Source of the DNA: VBOC01 sp964512655
GTDB lineage: Bacteria > Bacteroidota > Ignavibacteria > UBA10030 > SZUA-254
Length of the DNA stretch: 64,000 nucleotides
Assembly (NCBI GenBank): GCA_964512655.1
Contig: CAZEJT010000011.1
Span: 1-64,000 of the forward strand
Reading direction: 5' to 3'
Shown: one piece after another, positions 31,131-41,986 of the stretch
Numbering within the stretch: the stretch's first letter is position 1
Layout: the number at the start of each line of letters is the position of its first letter
Notes under the pieces: generated by a model
What the model saw: only the letters and a program-made list of their open reading frames with translations
Database searches by the model: none
Told to the model about the DNA's origin: nothing
Position numbers and translations under genes: made by a program

Positions 31131-31466
31131 TCAAAAGCCGGGCAGGTTCAGACCAGGGATATTGGGAAGCATTCCTGAGGTCGCCTTGCTCATTTCTTCC
31201 TGGGCAACCTTCTGCGACTCCTCAAGGGCTTTGTTGACCGCCGCGACGACAAGATCCTCAAGCATCTCGGCGTCGGCGGGATTGATGACCTCTTTCTCGA
31301 TCTGGATCTTCGTGAGCTGCTGTCTGCCGTTGGCGGTGACCTTCACCATCCCTCCGCCGGATTCGGCGGTCACGGTTTTCCGCTCCAGCTCGGCCTGGGC
31401 CTGAGCCATCCTCTCCTGCATCTTCTGCACCTGCTTCATCATTCCCTGCAAATTCGGCACGACCAT
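31131..31466 (-). CDS. ybaB: Nucleoid-associated protein, YbaB/EbfC family
   Basis: A 111-residue DNA-binding dimer of the YbaB family. The pattern 'MMKQVQKMQERMAQAQAELERKTVTAESGGGMVKVTANGRQQLTKIQIEKEVINPADAEMLEDLVVAAVNKAL' covers the long helix, beta sheet and second helix; a Gly/Pro-rich tail ends the protein. The first in-frame ATG is used; translation might instead begin at one of the Mets near residue 9. It is on the same strand as recR and is its usual operon partner, though split from it by repeats. dnaX is not visible upstream. Confidence 0.95.
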   Translation of the reverse strand: MVVPNLQGMMKQVQKMQERMAQAQAELERKTVTAESGGGMVKVTANGRQQLTKIQIEKEVINPADAEMLEDLVVAAVNKALEESQKVAQEEMSKATSGMLPNIPGLNLPGF

Positions 31467-31587
31467 CGTACGCCCTTGAGAAAAGTGTCTTCATCCGTGG
31501 CGGAAGGCAACCGTGCCCAAGCGGTGACATGCCCGGTTGCGCAGTATGTGTGAATATATCTTTTTGGGGGGGGAAAACCAAACCTTT

Positions 31588-31618
31588 TTGACTTGCCGGC
31601 TTAATTTCAGTACAATCC
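31588..31618 (+). promoter_or_regulatory. Candidate promoter for the metallopeptidase gene
   Basis: TTGACT (31588-31593), 17 bases, TACAATCC (31611-31618), with a G8 run just upstream (31566-31573). Leader about 38 bases to the ATG at 31662. Confidence 0.65.
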
Positions 31619-31661
31619 AGAGACCTTCGGGAGAACCCCTATCCATTGCTCGATCGGCCTC

Positions 31662-32795
31662 ATGAGAACCGGCTGCATGATGTTCCTCCATCTGCTGACG
31701 TTGACGGCCCTTGCACAGACGCCCTCGATCCGGGTCAAGATCAACGGCGGTATCGACACCGCCAACTCGGATATCTCCCAGGTCATCCATCTCTGGAAAA
31801 GTTACCTTAACTCAAATCCCGACAGCGTCTACGACAACCCGTACTGGAACGACGCTGAGAAATGGATGTATTCGGGCAAGTTCGACCTTTTGAATTCGAC
31901 CTATTACAGCCCCAGTCTCTATGCCTACCTGCCGTACTGGAGGGCGACCATCATGAGTGTTTCTCAAATCAAAGGCGGGTTCGCTCTCCGGACGCTTTTT
32001 GCAACCACCGACTCGGGTTTCGCGTATCCGATGTGTATCGCGGAAGTCGGTGCGATGAAAGAGGGCGGCCGCTACAGGCTCTGCAATATGCTGCCGATGA
32101 ATACAAGCGGCTGGGGCCACGAAAAGGTCGGGAGCGTACGGTTCATCTTCCCTCCTTCGCATACATTTGACCGGGATCTAGCCCTGCGCATGAACTCGTT
32201 CGTCGACTCGCTCACCGCCCTCTGGAACATCAGGCCTGTCGATGTCGACTACTATCTCGCGGATACCCGGGACGAACTCTATAAGGCGATCGGGCTTGAC
32301 TATCACCTCGGCGAGGGTAACATCGCGCGGCCTTCCGGCTCATCGGATGCCCGGAACCGAATTGTGTACGGGGCCGGTCAGGGCGAGTACTATCCGCACG
32401 AGTTTGTACACGTATACATGAGTCCGCTCTTTACGAACTGCCACGGATATTTCCATGAGGGGTATGCGACGCTTCTGGGGGGCCATAAAGGGCACGACCT
32501 CAGCTGGCATATCAGGCGAATGGATCGATATCTCATGGAACATCCCGCTCTCGACCTCGATACCGTACTTGGTTTCTGGGATATGGACTTCCAGACGACT
32601 CCGCTATACGTTTTTGGCGGCCTGCTCTGCAAAATGGCGGAGGACAAGGGCGGGCTTCCGATGCTGAAGCGGCTGATGTCATCGGGCAAGACAGACGATG
32701 ACTTCTACCGCGCGATCGAAGACATTTTCGGTGTTCCGCGGACTAAGCTGAACGGGTTCCTGCGAAGCAAGATCTCCGAGTATGCATCAAAGTAG
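31662..32795 (+). CDS. Exported zinc metallopeptidase-like protein
   Basis: A 377-residue protein with a short signal peptide ('MMFLHLLTLTALAQ', cleavage near 19). The only catalytic signature is 'HEFVH' (246-250) with 'HEGYA' 15 residues later (E266 as likely third zinc ligand), the gluzincin (peptidase MA-like) arrangement. The N-terminal 60-160 region ('YWNDAEKWMYSGKFDLLNSTYYSPSLYAYLPYWRATIMSV') is not recognised. A periplasmic or outer-membrane protease is plausible; the substrate is unknown. No Shine-Dalgarno sequence is obvious before the ATG. The next gene begins seven bases later. Confidence 0.78.
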   Translation: MRTGCMMFLHLLTLTALAQTPSIRVKINGGIDTANSDISQVIHLWKSYLNSNPDSVYDNPYWNDAEKWMYSGKFDLLNSTYYSPSLYAYLPYWRATIMSVSQIKGGFALRTLFATTDSGFAYPMCIAEVGAMKEGGRYRLCNMLPMNTSGWGHEKVGSVRFIFPPSHTFDRDLALRMNSFVDSLTALWNIRPVDVDYYLADTRDELYKAIGLDYHLGEGNIARPSGSSDARNRIVYGAGQGEYYPHEFVHVYMSPLFTNCHGYFHEGYATLLGGHKGHDLSWHIRRMDRYLMEHPALDLDTVLGFWDMDFQTTPLYVFGGLLCKMAEDKGGLPMLKRLMSSGKTDDDFYRAIEDIFGVPRTKLNGFLRSKISEYASK

Positions 32796-32801
32796 CGAGC
32801 G

Positions 32802-33434
32802 ATGAAGCTCCTCGTCATCGGAGCAACAGGCGGAACTGGCCGCGCCCTCGTGGAGCAGGCGCTGGCTCAGGGTCATTCGGTCAGGGCCCTCGTGCGCAAC
32901 CCAGCGGGCGTGACGAGAACCCACGATCGGCTCGAAGTCCTGACCGGCAATGTGCTCGACTACGGCTCCGTCGAGCGGGCAGTGGATGGAGCGGACGCAG
33001 TGCTCTCCACCCTCGGACACAAGAAGTGGTTTATCAAATCGACCATTCTGTCTGACGGGACCCGGAATATCATCCGCGCGATGGATAAGCACGGGGTAAA
33101 GCGCTTCATCTGCGAGACATCGCTCGGGATCGGAGACAGCCGGTTCCGGCTTGGGCTCTATTACACGCTCTTTGTCATTCCCGTCATCACCTACTTTTAC
33201 TTCAAAGACAAGGAGCGGCAGGAGGCTCTCATCAGAGAAAGCTCGCTCGATTGGACGATCGTCCGGCCGGGCCAGCTGACGAACGGAAGACGGCGGGGTA
33301 CTTACCGGCAGGGACGGAACATCGGCAGTTACGTCTTGACGGTCAGAATCTCACGCGCGGATGTGGCCGATTGCATGCTGAAACTCCTGAACCATCACTC
33401 CTACGACAGGCAAACCGTAGAAGTGGCTTACTGA
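32802..33434 (+). CDS. NAD(P)-binding Rossmann protein (NmrA/BVR-B-like)
   Basis: A 210-residue atypical short-chain dehydrogenase. 'LLVIGATGGTGRALVEQALAQGHSVRALVRNP' (3-34) is the NAD(P) motif, 'LTGNVLDYGSVERAVDGADAVLSTLG' follows, then 'LDWTIVRPGQLTNGR' and the final helix. This is the pattern of flavin reductase/biliverdin reductase B and NmrA-like sensors, which may bind NADP without catalysis. It is probably co-transcribed with the metallopeptidase. The substrate is unknown. Confidence 0.88.
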   Translation: MKLLVIGATGGTGRALVEQALAQGHSVRALVRNPAGVTRTHDRLEVLTGNVLDYGSVERAVDGADAVLSTLGHKKWFIKSTILSDGTRNIIRAMDKHGVKRFICETSLGIGDSRFRLGLYYTLFVIPVITYFYFKDKERQEALIRESSLDWTIVRPGQLTNGRRRGTYRQGRNIGSYVLTVRISRADVADCMLKLLNHHSYDRQTVEVAY

Positions 33435-33495
33435 TACCTCGCCGCAAGGCGGAGACCGCTCTGCCGGCGCCCGGGAAAGCGCTTCGATCGCCGGG

Positions 33496-33526
33496 TTGAC
33501 TCTATACGATCAAAATCATACATTCG
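33496..33526 (+). promoter_or_regulatory. Candidate promoter for the four-module secreted protein
   Basis: TTGACT (33496-33501), 17 bases, TACATTCG (33519-33526), in the 217-base gap after the NAD(P)-binding gene. Leader about 120 bases, long enough for untested regulation; GGAGGG precedes the ATG. Confidence 0.6.
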
Positions 33527-33651
33527 CTTTGGTCGATTCTGACCTCCGCGGCTCAGACCCCATGACGACCCACCGTTCGTATGGATGAAGACCTGAGGGG
33601 TTGGCCGATGTTCCGTGAATACGATTAACCTCATCCAATCCTGGAGGGCCT

Positions 33652-36600
33652 ATGCGTCGGAACATTGGAATCATCTGTGTTCTCATCCTCTTCCTTCGTC
33701 TCTTCTCAGCAAGCGCCTTTGCTCAGGGCGGGTCGGTTCTGATCTGCTCGGGAAGCGGCGGTTTACCGGTCCGGGGGTCAACCGGTGAATTGCCTTCCGG
33801 ATCCCACTCGGGCGGTCCGGGTGGATCAATCATCATTCAAAGTCTCCCCGGCTTCATCACAGTTCCCCCGACCGCCCCGCAATCCCCTCCGCCCAAACTT
33901 GGTTTCTTCGCGATCTCGGCCTTCTCGGGCACCATGCATTTTGGCCTCTCCGCCGATACGGGCCACACGTTTACCTTCCACACAGCTCCGTGTTCGGTGA
34001 ATATGGGAGTAACGCACTCCATGGATTCAGCAGGAGTCAACTACTACAACACGGAGCTGCTCTCCATAGGCGCGTCGGGCGGAACACTTCCCCCGGGTGT
34101 CGAACTGCGCGAAAGCCCTACGAAGGCCTCTGCCGGCAAAATGTCGATCGACTCGCTATCGCCGGGTGAGTTCCGGATCAGCAGCTTCTTCGACGTCTTC
34201 ATCGAAGTAAGCCTGGACGGGGGGGCGACCTGGAATCCTATCAACGACTCAATGCATGTCACGACTCGCCCCGGCCTTCAGCCGGTCAACGTCCACTGCG
34301 AGTGTTATCCGTACTCGACGGTGATGCAATTGCGTAGCTGCGGGGATATCACTGTCGCCGGGAATGTCGTCGGAACAGGAAGTCTCATCACGTGCGATTA
34401 CTCCGCGGCGATGTTCGCGCAGGGCACATCTCCGGCATTCATCTCTGTCCAGGGGAAATCGGTCCTCGACCCCTCTTCGGATGCGGGCGTTGCCCTCTAC
34501 TCGGCGGGAACCACGAACCTCTTGCCCGCGGAACCGCCGTCGGGGTACTACAGTACTGAAATGCTGTCGCTCAATCTCTTCGGGGGAAACCTGCCCGCCG
34601 GCACGCTTGTCAGGGAAAGCCCCAGCAAGGCATCGCGTGGGCAGATCATCGCGACCCAAAATCTGGATAGTTCCTACAACATCAGCAGTTTCTTCGACGT
34701 CTTCTTCGAGGTAAGCACGGATGGAGGAGGCACCTGGTCTGCCGCCGATCGCCCGGTCTATTTCGACATTCAATCGTCGGGAAATCTCTCCCCCGGCTCC
34801 GGCGGATCCATTTCTATGTGCACGCCGGGCAGCGGCCTTCCGGTTCAGGCAGGGTACAGTGAGCTCCCTGCGGCTGCTCATCAGGGGAACGGAGGATCGA
34901 TCAGCCTTCTGAGTCTTTCCCCGACGATTACGTCCACGGGGAGCCCCGGTGCCGCACCCGCGCTCGGTCTCATCTCGTTCCCCTCCATCGCCGGCACGTT
35001 CAAAGGCGCCCTCTCCACCGACGGAGGAGTAAACTTTACCCCCTATACGGCACCCGTGAGCGGTACCGTTATCGTCGCCCACGCGAAGGATAGCGCGGGG
35101 ATTCAATCAATCTATACAGAGATGCTTTCGCTGAGCATCTCGGGAGGGAATCTGCCGGGGAACGTGAGGCTTCGGGAAAACCCGAATAAGCTTTCCTCCG
35201 GCCACGCGAGGATAGATACGGGCTCCGGGGGATACCGGGTGGACAGCTTTTTCGACATATTCTTTGAAGTGAGCCTTGACGGCGGAGGAACCTGGACGCA
35301 GATCGTCGATTCGATGCGGATCGCGGCTCGCCCGGTCCCAAAGGCCGTCCGGGCCAAGAATGATTCGCTCCCGGCAAAGCCGGCCCACACCTCTCTCCCG
35401 AACTGCAGCCACGAGGGACCGTCCCTTGCCGCGCCGGTCGCCACTCTCGGGGTGCCGAACAGTGTCCTGGCAAGCGGTTACCTCGCCGAGATCAGAAACC
35501 TGAGATTCGACACGACCGTCAACTACGCTCCTCCCTCTGTAGGCGGCTCCAGAACAGATCCGGTGCATGGGAAGGCCACCGTTTCGATATCCACCGACGG
35601 AGGAGCGACGTTCACAAATTACGACGAGTCATTCACCGGAAGCGTGCACACTCAGGGCACATTTGCGGCGGGAAGCGACCGCTACTACGACACCGAGATG
35701 CTCTCACTGGACATCTCGGGGGGAGCGTTTCCTCTGGGGACGATGGTGAGGGAAAGCCCCACCAGGGCGTCGCGCGGTCAGACGACGATCACGTCTCTTC
35801 CGGGAGGCCAGTTCAACGTGACCAGCTTCTTCGATGTCTGGATCGAACTCAGTACTGACGGAGGAGCCACATGGATGCCCATGGCAGGAGCGGATCACAT
35901 CGCGCTCACACCGGCCGTTACCCTCGCCGTCAACTCCGGCTGGAACATGGTCTCTCTCCCCACGGGGAAAACGAACGTCCAGATCCCGGCTCTCTTCACC
36001 ACAGCGGTTTCAAAAGGATATTATTACGACGGCTCCGGATATCAGGTGAGCACGACGATGAATCACGCCCTCGGGTACTGGCTGAAGTGCAACGCGGGAG
36101 AAGCGATCGGCCTTGACGACACACCGCTTGCCTCTGACACGGAGAACGTTCTTACAGGATGGAACATGATCGGAGCGATCGGTTCGCCGATCGCAGTCAC
36201 AGGAATCGGAAGCGTCCCCGGCGGGATCATCACATCCAGATTTTTCGGCTACGCCGGGAGTTATGCACCCGCGGAAACTCTCCGCCCGGGCGCGGGATAT
36301 TGGGTGAAGGTAAACCAGAATGGAAAACTGGCACTATCGACAGGCGCGGTGGCAACGCCCTCGGCACGCATACGGATTCAGCCCGACGGCGAAATGCCCC
36401 CGCCTCCCCCCGAGGGCCAGAGCGGATCGGCCGCCCTCCCGAAGGCATTTGCGCTGGAGCAGAACTATCCCAACCCGTTTAACCCGGCCACCACGATTTC
36501 GTACGCCCTCCCTCAATCCTCCAGAGTCCGGCTCTCGGTTTTCAATATGCTGGGGCAGGAGATTGCGGTCCTCGCAGACGGGTTGGAGAGCGCGGGCTAC

Positions 36601-36738
36601 CGGTCGGCGACCTTCGACGCGGGCTCGATTCCGAGCGGCGTCTATTTTTATCGCTTGCGGGTGAGCCCGCCGTTCGACGGCGTCTCGTCGCCGCACGGCC
36701 TCTTCACGGACGTGAAAAAACTCGTGGTGATCCGATAA
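33652..36738 (+). CDS. Large secreted four-module protein with T9SS sorting domain
   Basis: A 1028-residue extracellular protein. After a signal peptide (1-25, 'LFLRLFSASAFAQG') come four modules of about 180 residues (roughly 25-210, 211-385, 386-575, 576-755), each ending in 'F-F-D-V/I-F/W-x-E-V/L-S-x-D-G-G-x-T-W'. Modules 1 and 3 start alike (G-G-S-x-x-x-C-x-x-G-S-G-L-P-V); modules 2 and 4 share 'R-E-S-P-S/T-K/R-A-S-R-G-Q', so the array looks like a duplicated pair. A twofold 'GWNM...GYWVK' region (about 760-900) and the T9SS type A C-terminal domain ('ALEQNYPNPFNPATTISYALP', about 945-1028) follow. Binding partner unknown. Confidence 0.9.
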   Translation: MRRNIGIICVLILFLRLFSASAFAQGGSVLICSGSGGLPVRGSTGELPSGSHSGGPGGSIIIQSLPGFITVPPTAPQSPPPKLGFFAISAFSGTMHFGLSADTGHTFTFHTAPCSVNMGVTHSMDSAGVNYYNTELLSIGASGGTLPPGVELRESPTKASAGKMSIDSLSPGEFRISSFFDVFIEVSLDGGATWNPINDSMHVTTRPGLQPVNVHCECYPYSTVMQLRSCGDITVAGNVVGTGSLITCDYSAAMFAQGTSPAFISVQGKSVLDPSSDAGVALYSAGTTNLLPAEPPSGYYSTEMLSLNLFGGNLPAGTLVRESPSKASRGQIIATQNLDSSYNISSFFDVFFEVSTDGGGTWSAADRPVYFDIQSSGNLSPGSGGSISMCTPGSGLPVQAGYSELPAAAHQGNGGSISLLSLSPTITSTGSPGAAPALGLISFPSIAGTFKGALSTDGGVNFTPYTAPVSGTVIVAHAKDSAGIQSIYTEMLSLSISGGNLPGNVRLRENPNKLSSGHARIDTGSGGYRVDSFFDIFFEVSLDGGGTWTQIVDSMRIAARPVPKAVRAKNDSLPAKPAHTSLPNCSHEGPSLAAPVATLGVPNSVLASGYLAEIRNLRFDTTVNYAPPSVGGSRTDPVHGKATVSISTDGGATFTNYDESFTGSVHTQGTFAAGSDRYYDTEMLSLDISGGAFPLGTMVRESPTRASRGQTTITSLPGGQFNVTSFFDVWIELSTDGGATWMPMAGADHIALTPAVTLAVNSGWNMVSLPTGKTNVQIPALFTTAVSKGYYYDGSGYQVSTTMNHALGYWLKCNAGEAIGLDDTPLASDTENVLTGWNMIGAIGSPIAVTGIGSVPGGIITSRFFGYAGSYAPAETLRPGAGYWVKVNQNGKLALSTGAVATPSARIRIQPDGEMPPPPPEGQSGSAALPKAFALEQNYPNPFNPATTISYALPQSSRVRLSVFNMLGQEIAVLADGLESAGYRSATFDAGSIPSGVYFYRLRVSPPFDGVSSPHGLFTDVKKLVVIR

Positions 36739-36765
36739 ACCGCAACCAAAGGTGAAGTGAGCCCC

Positions 36766-37314
36766 ATGCACAGATTCCGAGTTGTCCTCCCTGGCTTCCT
36801 CGCGGCGATCCTCTCGACGAGTGCGCTCGCTCAGTGGCCCGCCCCCCAGACTCCCGTGATCCCTGAATCGGACGGCTACATCCTCATTCCAAAAGCCGCC
36901 GAGAGGCCAAAGAAGGATCATGTGTACAAGGCCGTCTTCGAGGCGACTCAATTCCCGGAACACGCGAACCAGCTTCTCCCCGCGCTCAACAACGCGGGCT
37001 CCGAGCTGAACGCGCTCGGCGTGGAGGGGGTCCCCCGCGAGAACAGGAAATTCGTCGTCGTGTTTCACGGCGCCTCGCTCGACGGCCTCCTCGATGACGC
37101 GCACTACAAGGAGCGGTATGGAGTCAAGAATCCCAACCTCAAGGTGCTCTCGGAATTCAAACGCGAGGGGGTGAAACTCTACGTCTGCGGTCAGAATCTG
37201 GCCAGCGAAAAAATCGACCCGGCCACCATCACTCAGGACGTGACGCTCGCGAGCGACGCGCTGATTGTCCTTATGCATTTCGAGAATAACGGGTATGCTC
37301 ACCTGACCTTCTGA
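36766..37314 (+). CDS. Exported DsrE-family protein
   Basis: A 182-residue protein: signal peptide ('FRVVLPGFLAAILSTSALAQ'), then a DsrE/DsrF-like fold ('KAVFEATQFPEHANQLLPALNNAGSELNALG... RKFVVVFHGASLDGLLDD... VKLYVCGQNLASEKID... VTLASDALIVLMHFENNGYAHLTF'). Periplasmic members are thought to handle sulfur or act as chaperone-like subunits, but the conserved Cys pair of sulfurtransferases is reduced to a single Cys ('LYVCGQN') here. I use ATG 36766, eight to nine bases after AAAGGTGA; a GTG at 36757 is in frame but too close to it. Confidence 0.85.
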   Translation: MHRFRVVLPGFLAAILSTSALAQWPAPQTPVIPESDGYILIPKAAERPKKDHVYKAVFEATQFPEHANQLLPALNNAGSELNALGVEGVPRENRKFVVVFHGASLDGLLDDAHYKERYGVKNPNLKVLSEFKREGVKLYVCGQNLASEKIDPATITQDVTLASDALIVLMHFENNGYAHLTF

Positions 37315-37506
37315 ATTCCCCCCCGCACCGTTTCCGGGGCCTCCCTGAGGCGTGGAACGCCGATGGCCTGCGGACTGTTTAGATCTACTAAGAAGCCCAT
37401 GCTAATTCGCGAACGTTAGGAGTCTTATCGTAATCCTGCGAGGTGCCGTTGGCGCCTCTTCTTCCCTCTTCTGCGGCCTTCCCGCCGCCCTCGGATGCCC
37501 AATTTC

Positions 37507-37537
37507 TTGACTTTCTGCGCAATTTCACGTAAATTTT
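37507..37537 (+). promoter_or_regulatory. Candidate promoter for the uppS-bamA-lpx operon
   Basis: TTGACT (37507-37512), 17 bases, TAAATTTT (37530-37537), inside the 246-base gap 37315-37560 that otherwise holds no gene. Leader about 18 bases to the TTG start of uppS. Confidence 0.7.
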
Positions 37538-37560
37538 GAGCGATAGGTCCCCCGATCCGC

Positions 37561-38407
<847 letters not shown>

Positions 38408-38421
<14 letters not shown>

Positions 38422-40834
38422 GAAGCTCTTCGCTGTCATATTCCCCGTCCTCGCGTTCAGTTTCATCCTCTGCCGGCCGGAGGCGTACGGCCAGAGGCCC
38501 AATCCCGAGACCTACAAGATCATGGGCATCTCCGTCGAGGGCAACAATCCTCAGACGGGGACCGAATCGAGCGCCATCATCGCGAACTCTGGCCTGAAGG
38601 TCGGGGACGAGATCTCGATTCCCGGCGAGCAGGCCCACGCGGCGATCATGAAGCTCTGGGCGCTGCGCATTTTTTCCGACATCCAGGTCCTCGTCGACCA
38701 CAAGACCCAGGACGGCGTCTATCTTCTCCTCAGGGTGAAGGAATACCCCCGGTTTGAGAGCCTGTCGATCCATGGCGCCGACGATGTGAGCGAAGACGAC
38801 GTCAAGAAAAAGGTCACGCTCACGAAAGGGCAGATTCTCACGCCCCAGGACACCAGCAAAGTCATCGCGGCGGTCAAGCAGTTGTACGAGGAGGAAGGAC
38901 ACCTCCTTGCGCGCGTCACATCCCAGCTTGCCGCGGAGGACTCGTCGAAGCCGAACCGGATGACCCTCAGGCTCTCGATCGACGAAGGACCGAGCGTTAC
39001 GATCGACAGGGTCCACGTCCTCGGGACCTCCGCCTTCAGCGAAGACGACCTGAAAGGGCAGCTCGACGATACGAAGGAGAAGACCTGGTGGCACTTCTGG
39101 TCGCATCCAAAGTTCGACAAGAAGAAGTTCGAGGCCGACAAGGAGAAGCTCCTGAAGTTCTACAGGAAGAACGGCTACCTCGACGCCGAGGTCGTCTCGG
39201 ATACGACGTGGTACAGCGCCGACAAGCGAAAAATCGAGGTGCAGCTGACCGTGCGCGACGGGCCGCAGTACAAAGTGAGAAGCATCACCTGGGAAGGAAA
39301 CGCCGTCTACAAGCCCGAGGTGCTCAACGAGCGCCTGCAGTTCCACCCCGGCCAGGTCTTCGACGAGGAGAAGTTCGAGCAGAACCTCCGGGGAAGCCCT
39401 GATCAGAACGACGTCGCGTCCCTCTATCTCGACAACGGATACCTGAAGTTCAATCTCCTTCCCGAGGTGAAGCGCATGCGCTGCGATTCGCAAACGGTGG
39501 GCGCGTGCGACAGTGTCGATATCACAGTCCGCGTCTACGAGCGAAACCAGTTCCACATCGGGCAGGTCGACATCAAGGGGAACAAGAAAACCCATGACAA
39601 CGTCATCCGCCGCGAGCTCTTCACGCGTCCGGGCGACTTCTTCAACCGGTCGGCCATCATCCGGAGCCTCCGTCAGCTCTCCCAGCTCAATTACTTCAAC
39701 CCGGAAAAACTCAAGCCCGACACGAGGCTCGTCGACGACCAGACCGTCGACCTGATCTACGAAGTCGAGGAGAAGTCGAGCGACAACGTGAACGCCTCCG
39801 TCGGCTACAGCGGCGCCTTCGGCGTCACGGGGGCCCTCGGGTTCACCATCAACAATTTTGCGATCTCCGAGCCCCTGTCGGGGGGCGCCGGCCAGGTGCT
39901 GAACTTCGACTGGCAGTTCGGCGAGGGGTCGAGGTTCCGCACCTTTTCGCTGAGCTTCACCGAGCCCTGGCTCTACGACACGCCGACGACGCTCGGAATC
40001 AGCCTCTTCGATACGCGCCAGATTTACATCTACGACCTCCAGCAGACCGGCTTGTCCGTCCGCGTCGGGCGGGGCCGGTTGAGCTGGCTCGACGTCTATT
40101 CCCGCCTCGATTACACTCTGCGCTTCCAGCGGAACGACGTCAACGACAACGGGGGCAATCCGCTCTACCGCGTCGGCAAAACGAACCAGGTGAGCCTGAC
40201 CCAGACGATCTCGAGGAACAGCACCGACAGCCCGATCTTCGCGACGACCGGGTCGGTCGTCTCCCTCACCGCCGAGGTCTCGGGCGGCCCGCTCCTCCCC
40301 GGCAACGTCGGGTACCACAAGTGGCTCTTCAACGCCGATTGGTACTCGCCGCTCTTCAATTCGGGGCGGCTCGTCCTCTTCTCCTCGACGAGCCTCGGCT
40401 ACGTCGACGCGTTCCACAACGATTACGAGATTCCGCCGATCGAATACTTCTACATGGGAGGAACGGGTCTCGGGTTCGCGGCAACCACTCCTCTGCGCGG
40501 CTACGACGACCAGAGCGTCGGTCCCCGCAACAACTCGGGTCCGGCCGGCGGGCGCGTCCTCGAGAAGCAGACCTTCGAACTGCGACTCGCGGTCACGCTT
40601 AACCCGATCCCGATCTACTTCCTCGGATTCGCCGAGGCGGGCAATGTCTTCACCGACTTCCACCACGCCAACTTCCCCGACGTGAAGCGCTCGTACGGCT
40701 TCGGGGCGAGGCTTCTGATCAATCCCATCGGACTGATCGGGTTCGACTACGGCTACGGCGCGGACCACGTCCTTTCCACCGACGGGGGTCCCGACGGATG
40801 GAGATTTCATTTTCAATTCGGCCGGGGCTTCTGA
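38408..40834 (+). CDS. bamA: Outer-membrane protein assembly factor BamA
   Basis: An 808-residue Omp85 protein that inserts beta-barrels into the outer membrane. After a signal peptide (about 1-28) come POTRA repeats to about residue 450 ('YKIMGISVEGNN', 'PRFESLSIHGADDVSEDDVKKK', 'VTIDRVHVLGTSAFSEDDLKG', 'YKVRSITWEGNAVYKPEVLNE', 'FHIGQVDIKGNKKTHDNVIRREL'), then the barrel with the loop L6 motif 'LRGYDDQSVGP' (canonical R-G-F/Y) near residue 697, and a final Phe. Five POTRAs are visible. It is the second gene of the operon. Confidence 0.97.
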
Positions 40835-40881
40835 CCGGCTTCACCGGTGGACGCATCTATTCACAACTGTATGAGGAAATC

Positions 40882-41430
40882 GTGAAACGACTCGCAGCAA
40901 TTCTCTCTCTCTTCATTCTCACACTCGCCGCTCCCTCTTCCGGGCTTCGCGCTCAGGGCCTGAAAATCGGATTCGTCAATTCCGCTAAGGTCCTGCAGGA
41001 ATTCCCCGAAGCCATGGAGGCCCAGCAGAAGCTCGACGCGATGGGCAAGGGGTGGCAGGGCCAGCTTGAGCAGATGGACAAGGAGTTTCAGGCGAAGTAC
41101 GCCGAGTTCCAGAAGAAGGAAGCCCTCCTGAACGACCAGGAGAAGAGGACCCAGCGCGACGATCTTCTCCAGCTTCAGCAGAAAGGGCTTGCGTTCCGGC
41201 AGGAGAAGTTCGGCAACGAGGGAGAGCTCGCCATCGCGACCGATTCCCTCCTTCGCCCGATCAAGCAGAAGGTCATGAAGGTCATCGAGGCGGTCGCCAA
41301 GGACCAGAAGCTCAACTTCATGTTCGACCGGAACGAACAGATCCTGGTGCTCCTGTACGGGGAGCAGAAGTACGACTACACGAATCTCGTGATCGACCGC
41401 CTCAAACGGGGCGGCTCGGCAAACAAATAA
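40882..41430 (+). CDS. Skp/OmpH-family periplasmic chaperone (copy 1)
   Basis: A 182-residue exported chaperone that holds unfolded outer-membrane proteins for BamA. I choose GTG 40882: it starts a clear signal peptide ('RLAAILSLFILTLAAPSSGLRAQ') and GAGGAA precedes it; ATG 40871 runs into a stop. The mature part is a long coiled coil of Skp type ('LKIGFVNSAKVLQEFPEAMEAQQKLDAMGKGWQGQLEQMDKEFQAKYAEFQ'). Acidic and basic residues alternate as in Skp. A second copy follows directly. Confidence 0.9.
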   Translation: MKRLAAILSLFILTLAAPSSGLRAQGLKIGFVNSAKVLQEFPEAMEAQQKLDAMGKGWQGQLEQMDKEFQAKYAEFQKKEALLNDQEKRTQRDDLLQLQQKGLAFRQEKFGNEGELAIATDSLLRPIKQKVMKVIEAVAKDQKLNFMFDRNEQILVLLYGEQKYDYTNLVIDRLKRGGSANK

Positions 41431-41455
41431 CACATGTCTTGAGAAGGTGACCCTT

Positions 41456-41986
41456 ATGAAAGCAACAGCAATGGTCCTCTGCGCCCTGGCGCTCTGCGCC
41501 GCCGGCCTCCGGAGGGCGGATGCCCAGGCAAAGATCGGATGGATCAATTCGGCCGCCATCATGGACAAGCTCCCCGAGGCGCAGGACGCCCAGCGCCAGA
41601 TCGACAATACCGTGGGCCAGTGGCAGTCCGAGCTCTCCAAGATGCAGAGCGAGTGGCAGTTGAAGTACGAAGAGTATGACAAGAAGAAGCTGATCCTCAC
41701 GGACCAGCTCCGCGCCCAGACGGAGAAGGATCTGCAGGATCTCGACAAAAAAATTGCCGACTACCGGAACAAGAAATTCGGGCAGAACGGCGAGCTCTTC
41801 CAGAAGCAGAACGAGCTGATGAAGCCGGTGCAGAACAAGATCTTCAAGGTGCTCGAGGACATCGCGAAGGAAGAGAACTACGACTACGTGTTCGACAAGA
41901 GCGGCGACATCCTTCTGATGTACACCAACGACAAGTACGACCTCACGGCGAAGGTATTCGACCGCATGACGAGCTTCAATAAATGA
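41456..41986 (+). CDS. Skp/OmpH-family periplasmic chaperone (copy 2)
   Basis: A 176-residue paralogue of the preceding gene: signal peptide 'MVLCALALCAAGLRRADA', then 'AKIGWINSAAIMDKLPEAQDAQRQIDNTVGQWQSELSKMQSEWQLKYEEYDKKKLIL' and a C-terminal 'YDYVFDKSGDILLMYTNDKYDLTAKVFDRM' that matches 'LNFMFDRNEQILVLLYGEQKYDYTNLVIDRL' of copy 1. ATG 41456 follows AAGGTGA. Two or three Skp-like genes after bamA are common in FCB bacteria. Its end overlaps lpxD by four bases (ATGA). Confidence 0.92.
   Translation: MKATAMVLCALALCAAGLRRADAQAKIGWINSAAIMDKLPEAQDAQRQIDNTVGQWQSELSKMQSEWQLKYEEYDKKKLILTDQLRAQTEKDLQDLDKKIADYRNKKFGQNGELFQKQNELMKPVQNKIFKVLEDIAKEENYDYVFDKSGDILLMYTNDKYDLTAKVFDRMTSFNK

Noticed and set aside
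40871..40886. ATG at 40871 as the start of the first skp-like gene
   Set aside because: In that frame a stop follows after four codons; GTG 40882 begins the signal peptide.
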